Origin: Actinoallomurus iriomotensis
GTDB taxonomy: Bacteria; Actinomycetota; Actinomycetes; Streptosporangiales; Streptosporangiaceae
Length of the DNA stretch: 64,000 bases
Direction: 5' to 3'
Assembly: GCF_030269445.1 (NCBI RefSeq)
Contig: NZ_BSTJ01000009.1
Location: 62,001-126,000 of the forward strand
The notes below the pieces were generated by a model, which saw nothing but the letters and a program-made list of their open reading frames with translations, did not search any database and was not told the origin of the DNA. Positions 59,432 to 64,000 of this stretch are shown here, piece by piece (position 1 is the first letter of the stretch; each line of letters starts with the position of its first letter). Both the position numbers and the translations under genes were made by a program.

Positions 59432-60232
59432 ATGGATTTGAAACTGTCCGGCAAGCGTGCGCTCGTCACCGGATCCAGCTCCGGGCTCGGTGAGGCGATG
59501 GCCCTGCTCTTGGGGGCCGAGGGCGCCGAGGTGGTCGTGCACGGCAGGAACGAGACGCGCGCGAAGTCCGTCGCCGCGGCGATCACCGAGGCGGGTGGCA
59601 GGGCCGGGTACGCCATCGGCGACCTCGCCACGGACGAGGGCGCCGACGCGGTGGCCGGTGCGGCTCTGGAGGGCGGCCCGATCGATGTCCTGGTCAACAA
59701 CGCCGGGTCATACGAGCACCTGTCGTGGGCGGACGCGAGTCCCGAGGACTGGCGCGAGACCTACGAGGTGAACGTGATCTCCGGAGTCCGGATGATCCAG
59801 CGCCTGGTGCCCCCGATGCGCGAACGCGGCTGGGGGCGGGTGATCACGATCGGCGGCGGTCTGGCGATCCAGCCGATGAACACTCACCCGCAGTACAACG
59901 CCACCCTGGCCGCACGGCACAACCTCGCGGTGTCGCTCGCCCGCGAGCTGAAGGACACCGGCGTCACCTCCAACGTGGTCGCCCCGGGAGCGATCCTGGT
60001 CGAGGCCGTGAAGAACCTGCTCACCCGGATCGCGCCCGAGCGCGGCTGGGGCGAGAGCTGGGAGGACATCGAACGGGCATCGACCGAGCGACTCGTGCCC
60101 AACGACACCGGGCGCATGGGCCGGCCGGAGGAGATCGCCTCGGCCGTCGCCTTTCTCGCGAGCCCGCTGGCCGGTTACATCAGCGGAGCGACCCTGCGGG
60201 TCGACGGCGGGACCGTTCGCAGCGTGCAGTAG
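59432..60232 (+). CDS. Short-chain dehydrogenase/reductase with atypical active site
   Basis: The 266-residue product has an SDR Rossmann fold: TGSSSGLG cofactor loop, DVLVNNAGSYEHL, and a C-terminal GRMGRPEEIASAVAFLASPL. Two catalytic residues are altered. The YxxxK motif reads Y-N-A-T-L (Lys replaced by Leu), and the usual serine region reads ITIGGGLAIQP with no Ser. Cofactor binding should survive but normal dehydrogenase chemistry is doubtful. Controlled by the divergent TetR. Confidence 0.88.
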   Translation: MDLKLSGKRALVTGSSSGLGEAMALLLGAEGAEVVVHGRNETRAKSVAAAITEAGGRAGYAIGDLATDEGADAVAGAALEGGPIDVLVNNAGSYEHLSWADASPEDWRETYEVNVISGVRMIQRLVPPMRERGWGRVITIGGGLAIQPMNTHPQYNATLAARHNLAVSLARELKDTGVTSNVVAPGAILVEAVKNLLTRIAPERGWGESWEDIERASTERLVPNDTGRMGRPEEIASAVAFLASPLAGYISGATLRVDGGTVRSVQ

Positions 60233-60279
60233 GCGCCGGTGCCCTCATGACGCGGAGCCGGCGTGACGCCGGTGAGCCC

Positions 60280-61353
60280 CTAGAGCGCCTTGCCGAGGAA
60301 GGCGCGCAGTCGCGGAGCCACCTGGGGCGCGAACGGGCGAGTGGCGTCCGGGTAGTCGACGCTGGGATTCGGTGTTCCGGAGACGACCTTGAAGAGGTGG
60401 TCGGCGTCGGGGATGTCCGCCTGGACGGCGGCCCGGTTCGCGCGGAATCCGGTCATGAGGTGCTGGACCTCGCCCGCGCTGACCTGCACGTCCTTGAGGC
60501 CGCGCAGGACCAGGGCCGGGAAGGCCGGGCCGAGGCCGCGGGCCAGGCCGGCGGGGTCGAGCCGGTCGGCCTGCCGGAGGAACGGGATGTTCGCCGGGCT
60601 GAACACGGTCTTGAGCGTCGGGTCTGACAGGTCGGCGGGGAGGGTGCCGGTCTTCCTGATCGAGGAGACGGTCTCGCGCAACTCGTCCAGGAGGCTCGCC
60701 ACCTGCTGGGCGCTGAGGCGGCCCGCCGCCTGTGCGGCCCGGTACTGCTCGGTGAGCTGCTTGCTCAGCAGGTCGAGGTAGCGGATCCCGATCGGAGCGG
60801 CGAGGACCACGGCGCGTGGGGCCTCGGGCGTGCCGCGCAGGCGGTCGGCGAGCCAGAGCGCGAGCAGCCCGCCCTCGCTGTGGCCCACGACGATCAGCCG
60901 GTGCGGGTCGACTCCCGGCTGGCGGGCCATCGTCCGATAGGCGTCGAGAGCCTCCTGGGCGAAGAGATCGAAGTCGATCCCGCGGCCGCCGGGGTGGTTC
61001 TCCGTCCCGGCCTGACCGGAGCCGAGCTTGTCGTAGCGGAGCGAGGCGATCCGGTCCGCCGCGAGCGCCTTCGCGAAGTTCCGGTTGGTGTCCAGGTGGG
61101 GGAACTGCCGGTCATTGCCGTCGCGGTCCGTCGGCCCGCTGCCGGAGATGATCAGCGCGGCCGGCCGTACGCCGGTCCGGCCGGCGGCCGGTTGGAAGGT
61201 CGCGGGCAAGGCGTCGGGGCCGCTGCGGAAGGTGAGCTCACGTGTGATCGGCGCGTCGGACGACACGCCTTGCGCGGTGACCGATGAGCAACCGGCGATG
61301 AGCAGGGCTGTGACCGCGCAGCCGAACAGACGGGAGGGGGAGATATCGAGCAT
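60280..61353 (-). CDS. Alpha/beta hydrolase lipoprotein
   Basis: The 357-residue product starts with a lipoprotein signal and a perfect lipobox LIAGC (C22). The hydrolase fold follows: ALIISGSGPTDRDGNDR, IASLRYDKLGSGQAG, nucleophile elbow VVGHSEGG, and a late Asp/His set (LKDVQVSAGEVQHL, IPDADHLFKVV). It resembles the YjfP/EstD-type esterases. ATG 61353 lies six bases from a -10 box, so the mRNA is probably leaderless. Confidence 0.88.
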   Translation of the reverse strand: MLDISPSRLFGCAVTALLIAGCSSVTAQGVSSDAPITRELTFRSGPDALPATFQPAAGRTGVRPAALIISGSGPTDRDGNDRQFPHLDTNRNFAKALAADRIASLRYDKLGSGQAGTENHPGGRGIDFDLFAQEALDAYRTMARQPGVDPHRLIVVGHSEGGLLALWLADRLRGTPEAPRAVVLAAPIGIRYLDLLSKQLTEQYRAAQAAGRLSAQQVASLLDELRETVSSIRKTGTLPADLSDPTLKTVFSPANIPFLRQADRLDPAGLARGLGPAFPALVLRGLKDVQVSAGEVQHLMTGFRANRAAVQADIPDADHLFKVVSGTPNPSVDYPDATRPFAPQVAPRLRAFLGKAL

Positions 61354-61359
61354 GTTTGA

Positions 61360-61389
61360 TATAGAACAACTAGAACAAACTGTTGTCAA
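61360..61389 (-). promoter_or_regulatory. Sigma-70-type promoter, probably leaderless
   Basis: On the minus strand TTGACA (61389-61384) and TCTATA (61365-61360) are separated by 18 bases. The ATG of the lipoprotein hydrolase begins only six bases after the -10 box, so transcription would start at or next to the A of ATG. The -35 box overlaps the stop codon of the upstream NYN gene. Confidence 0.6.
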
Positions 61390-62159
61390 GGAGGTCCGGG
61401 CTGCTCCTGGTTGTTGCGCGCGTACACGACCGCCGGTTTGCCGTCGCCGGGGCTGCGACGGTCCAGGTCGAACTGCCCGATCGCGGCCATGAGTTCGCTG
61501 AGCTTGGGATAGCCGTAGTTGCGGGAGTCGAAGTCCGGGCGCTGCTTGGTGACGATGTAGCCGATGTTCGCGAGGTTCGCCCAGCCGTCCTCGTCGGAGG
61601 CCGCGTCGACCGCGTTGACGAGCTGGCCCAGCAGTTCGGCGTCCGTCTTGAGCGACACCGCCAGTGACGCCGCGGTGGGTTCGGGCAGCGCGTGGGCGGG
61701 GGAGGCGATGCTGCGGGAGTACGGGAGGTTCTCGAGGTAGACGAACTTGTCACAGGCCGAGACGAACGGCTTGGGCGTCTTGCGTTCGCCGAAGCCGTAC
61801 ACGGTCAGGCCGGACTCGCGGATGCGCGCGGAGAGGCGGGTGAAGTCGCTGTCGCTGGAGACGATGCAGAAGCCGTCGAAGCGCCCGGTGTACAGCAGGT
61901 CCATGGCGTCGATCACCATCGCGGCGTCCGTCGCGTTCTTGCCGGTCGTGTACGCGAACTGCTGGATCGGCTGGATCGACTGGGCCAGCAGCTGGTCCTT
62001 CCAGCCCCGCAGGCTGGTCCCCGTCCAGTCGCCGTAGGCCCGCTTGACGTGGGCGGTTCCGTACTTGGCGACCTCGGCCAGTAACCCGTCGGTGACGCCG
62101 GGCCGCGTGTTGTCCGCGTCGATGAGTACGGCGAGCCTTGCGGCGTTCTCCCTGACCAT
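61386..62159 (-). CDS. NYN-domain (LabA/PIN-like) putative ribonuclease
   Basis: The 257-residue product has an NYN domain at about 1-150. Acidic metal-site residues are in LAVLIDADN, DAAMVIDAMDLLYTG and FCIVSSDSDFTRLSARIRES. The C-terminal winged region (TDAELLGQLVNAVDAASDED, FDSRNYGYPKLSELMAAIGQ) matches an OST-HTH/LOTUS domain, which binds RNA. The pair suggests an RNA-cleaving or RNA-processing protein. ATG 62159 follows AAGGAGAAG. Confidence 0.9.
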   Translation of the reverse strand: MVRENAARLAVLIDADNTRPGVTDGLLAEVAKYGTAHVKRAYGDWTGTSLRGWKDQLLAQSIQPIQQFAYTTGKNATDAAMVIDAMDLLYTGRFDGFCIVSSDSDFTRLSARIRESGLTVYGFGERKTPKPFVSACDKFVYLENLPYSRSIASPAHALPEPTAASLAVSLKTDAELLGQLVNAVDAASDEDGWANLANIGYIVTKQRPDFDSRNYGYPKLSELMAAIGQFDLDRRSPGDGKPAVVYARNNQEQPGPP

Positions 62160-62337
62160 GATGCTTCTCCTTACGAGCGGGCCGCGAACCACTCGTCTTT
62201 GTCCGGTAGTGGAGCAAGTGTCGCGATCCGGGGATCAGGCGTCCAGCGGTTCGGCGTTCGCCCTGGTTGGGCGCTGTGGTGGCGGGAAGTTCCTGCTCTG
62301 GAGGCGCAGATCTCTCTGGAGCGGAACAGGACTGCTG

Positions 62338-62793
62338 ATGGCTGATGACAGTGAGGCACCCGGGCGACCGGTGCCGGAGGTGCTGGACGAGGCCGAGTGC
62401 CTGCGGCTGATCTCACCGGGGGGTGTCGGGCGGCTCGGCTACAGCGGCCGGTACGGCCCCACCGTCGTGCCGGTCAACTACGGGGTGCACGAAGGCGCGA
62501 TCGTGTTCCGGACCGCGTACGGCAGCCCGACGGATGAGGATCTTCGCACCGGGATCGAGGACGCCGACTACAAGGTCGCGTTCGAGATCGACGAGCTGCG
62601 TCCGGAGACACGCGAGGGCTGGAGCGTTCTCGTCCGGGGCTCGGTGCGCCATGTGGAGTCCGAGGACGAGCGGGCATCGGTCCGGGAGGCGGGCGTCGAA
62701 CCCTGGGCGGGCGGCGCGCGGGAGCTCTTCCTGCGCATCCAGCCCACGCACGTCACCGGCCGGCGTCTCAGCAGGCCGCCGACGGCCCGATAG
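62338..62793 (+). CDS. Pyridoxamine 5'-phosphate oxidase-like flavin-binding protein
   Basis: The 151-residue product has a split-barrel fold: GVGRLGYSGRYGPTVVPVNY, VFRTAYGSP, YKVAFEIDELRPETREGWSV, VLVRGSVRHV. This set is common in actinobacterial PPOX proteins of the DosR-related type that bind FMN, F420 or haem; the cofactor is not decided by the sequence. ATG 62338 has GGAGCGGAACAGGA upstream. The 3' end overlaps the convergent CapA gene by 26 bases. Confidence 0.87.
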   Translation: MADDSEAPGRPVPEVLDEAECLRLISPGGVGRLGYSGRYGPTVVPVNYGVHEGAIVFRTAYGSPTDEDLRTGIEDADYKVAFEIDELRPETREGWSVLVRGSVRHVESEDERASVREAGVEPWAGGARELFLRIQPTHVTGRRLSRPPTAR

Positions 62794-63742
62794 CCAGCCA
62801 AGGGCCCCGTTCGGCGACCTCCGCGGCGAACTCGGCACAGGCGGACCGCAGGCGGTCGACGATCCACGCACGGTCCTCGTCCCGGGCGGGTTCGGTCCGC
62901 GCGTAGTCCAGCCTCAGCGGCAGGGCCGTCACCCTCACCTCTCCGAGGTCGCCGATCTCGACGCGCCACGCGAGACCCAGCTCGTTGCGCAGGTACTCGT
63001 CCGTGGCGTAGTCGTCGATGAGGTCGCCCAGGTCGTACAGCACGTTGCCGTTCACGCCGTGGAAGACGTGGGCGGAGTGGCCGGCGACCAACGTCGCTCC
63101 GGCGTTCAGGAGGCCCTCCGCCGCCCGGCGGACGTACGGCAGGGGTTCGCTGGTCATGTTGGGGCCCCAGTGCGGCGTCACCAGGACGACGTCGTGTTCC
63201 GCCGCCGCGTCCTCGATCCGGCGGGACAGCCACGACGGCACGCCCTCGCTCAGCGGGGCGTACGCGACTCCGGGCGTGGTCTCCGACGCGGCGAAGTCGC
63301 TCGGGTGGTCGGTCACGCCGATCACGGCCACGCGCCTACCGGCCCTCTCCAGCACGGCCGGCTCCCGCGCCTCCTCGCGGTCACGGCCGGCGCCCACCAC
63401 CGCGATGCCGGCCCCGGCGAGATGGCTCAGCGTGTCTTCCAATGCCTCGTGGCCGTAGTCCAGCGCATGGTTGTTGGCCAGGGTCACGCAGCCGACGCCC
63501 AGCCCGGTCAGCACGCCCACGGCCTCCGGCGGGGCGCGGAAGTGGAACGGCTTGCCCGGCGCGGCCCACCGCCGGCCCCGATCCGAGACGCAGCACTCGA
63601 GGTTCAGGACGGCGAGATCGGCTTCGGCGAACGCCGCGCGTACCTCCGGGGCGAACAGGCCCTCAGGCCCGGCGTCCGCGATCACCTCGCCGACGCCGCG
63701 GCCCAGCATCGTGTCGCCGCCCAGGGCGATCGTCACGGCCAT
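62768..63742 (-). CDS. CapA family metallophosphatase-like protein
   Basis: The 324-residue product has PGA_cap (CapA) motifs: ALGGDTMLGRGVG at the N-terminus, LNLECCVSDRG, LANNHALDYG, VTPHWGPN and AGHSAHVFHG. These are calcineurin-like metal-binding motifs; family members include poly-gamma-glutamate synthesis proteins and other phosphatases. There is no capBC partner nearby, so capsule synthesis is not implied. No signal peptide is seen from ATG 63742. Confidence 0.9.
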   Translation of the reverse strand: MAVTIALGGDTMLGRGVGEVIADAGPEGLFAPEVRAAFAEADLAVLNLECCVSDRGRRWAAPGKPFHFRAPPEAVGVLTGLGVGCVTLANNHALDYGHEALEDTLSHLAGAGIAVVGAGRDREEAREPAVLERAGRRVAVIGVTDHPSDFAASETTPGVAYAPLSEGVPSWLSRRIEDAAAEHDVVLVTPHWGPNMTSEPLPYVRRAAEGLLNAGATLVAGHSAHVFHGVNGNVLYDLGDLIDDYATDEYLRNELGLAWRVEIGDLGEVRVTALPLRLDYARTEPARDEDRAWIVDRLRSACAEFAAEVAERGPWLAIGPSAAC

Positions 63743-63883
63743 GTCCGCTTCCCCTTTCCCAGCATCGCGCGGCCGTACGTGCGGGGCGGCCGACATTCGG
63801 CGCGGCTCGGTGGACCTTCGGCCCTATCCCGGCCGTGCCCCGCCGGGCGACGGTGACCACATAGCCGGAGATGGGAGGGGACG

Positions 63884-64000
63884 ATGCGAGCGCACACGGG
63901 CGACGCGTTGCTGGTCCGGGGCCACCACGTCGGGGACCACGACCGTCAGGCCGTGATCATCGAGGTGCACGGAAGCGATGGGGCACCGCCGTACCTGGTC
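63884..64000 (+). CDS. DUF1918 domain protein (N-terminal part)
   Basis: The frame starts at ATG 63884, preceded by GGGAGGGG, and runs off the right edge after 39 codons. It opens MRAHTGDALLVRGHHVGDHD, then RQAVIIEVHGSDGAPPYLV, the pattern of the small actinobacterial DUF1918 proteins (about 60-70 residues, SH3-like). The role is unknown. Confidence 0.8.
   Translation, partial: MRAHTGDALLVRGHHVGDHDRQAVIIEVHGSDGAPPYLV

Noticed and set aside
62160-62337. Possible small gene between the NYN and PPOX genes
   Set aside because: Short frames here lack ribosome binding sites and protein character; it reads as a divergent promoter region.

Overview
The window is high-GC actinobacterial DNA from close to the replication origin. 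It opens with the end of a DLW-39 family small protein, a gene that normally sits just after gyrA and the Ile/Ala tRNAs. It also carries the conserved block ppiA - crgA - DUF881 gene - pabA/trpG - pknB - pknA - pbpA - rodA - pstP - fhaB - fhaA in the order known from Mycobacterium tuberculosis. Very high third-position GC, a class E sortase, an AfsR-type regulator, DUF5919 and PF04672-type proteins, and many TetR/MarR regulators point to a large-genome actinomycete. A member of the Thermomonosporaceae or Streptosporangiales would fit, but the genus cannot be read from the sequence.

Layout. 1-2.6 kb: DLW-39 end, HAD hydrolase, two divergent XRE regulators around an array of TGCGAC half-sites, and tRNA-Ala(TGC). 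2.7-8.0 kb: small metabolic and accessory genes, including a serine hydrolase with a 3' frameshift and a protein made of two tandem SepF domains. 8.0-12.1 kb: two divergent gene sets, each led by a YbaB-like protein and followed by WXG100/type VII secretion-like proteins, flanking an FBP (FusB-like) zinc-finger gene. 12.5-26 kb: GNAT, PAC2, lipoprotein, DUF5919 regulator, inositol monophosphatase, TauE, a 1,062-residue AfsR/SARP regulator, a DrrAB-like exporter with a NarL-type two-component system, a hexapeptide acyltransferase and a membrane protein. 26-39.8 kb: the conserved cell-division and wall-growth block. 39.85 kb: tRNA-Leu(CAG) with stacked hairpins.

40-49.6 kb is accessory and partly decayed: a broken TetR gene, an SAM-dependent methyltransferase, an FAD oxidase, a secreted chorismate mutase, a pair of inverted paralogous membrane proteins, a disulfide-reductase-like flavoprotein, an alpha/beta hydrolase, a MarR gene and two convergent paralogous TetR genes. 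A palindromic operator, AGAACGTTCT, recurs four times between the membrane-protein genes and once before the second TetR gene, suggesting one local regulon.

49.7-56.4 kb is a seven-gene series: OmpR/HK two-component system, secreted carboxypeptidase-like serine hydrolase, repeat lipoprotein, and a MacAB-like adaptor/ATPase/permease. The overlaps suggest a cell-envelope stress response. 56.4-64 kb holds a CBS-BON protein, an SDR remnant, a DUF998/MarR pair, a TetR/SDR divergent pair, a lipoprotein hydrolase with a probable leaderless promoter, NYN, PPOX and CapA proteins, and the start of a DUF1918 protein.

The essential growth genes work as one unit: PknA/PknB sense the wall, PstP reverses them, FhaA/FhaB read the phosphorylated threonines, RodA/PbpA polymerise and cross-link peptidoglycan, and CrgA links to the divisome. 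The best candidates for something little described are the twin YbaB/WXG modules, the tandem SepF protein and the AGAACGTTCT regulon.
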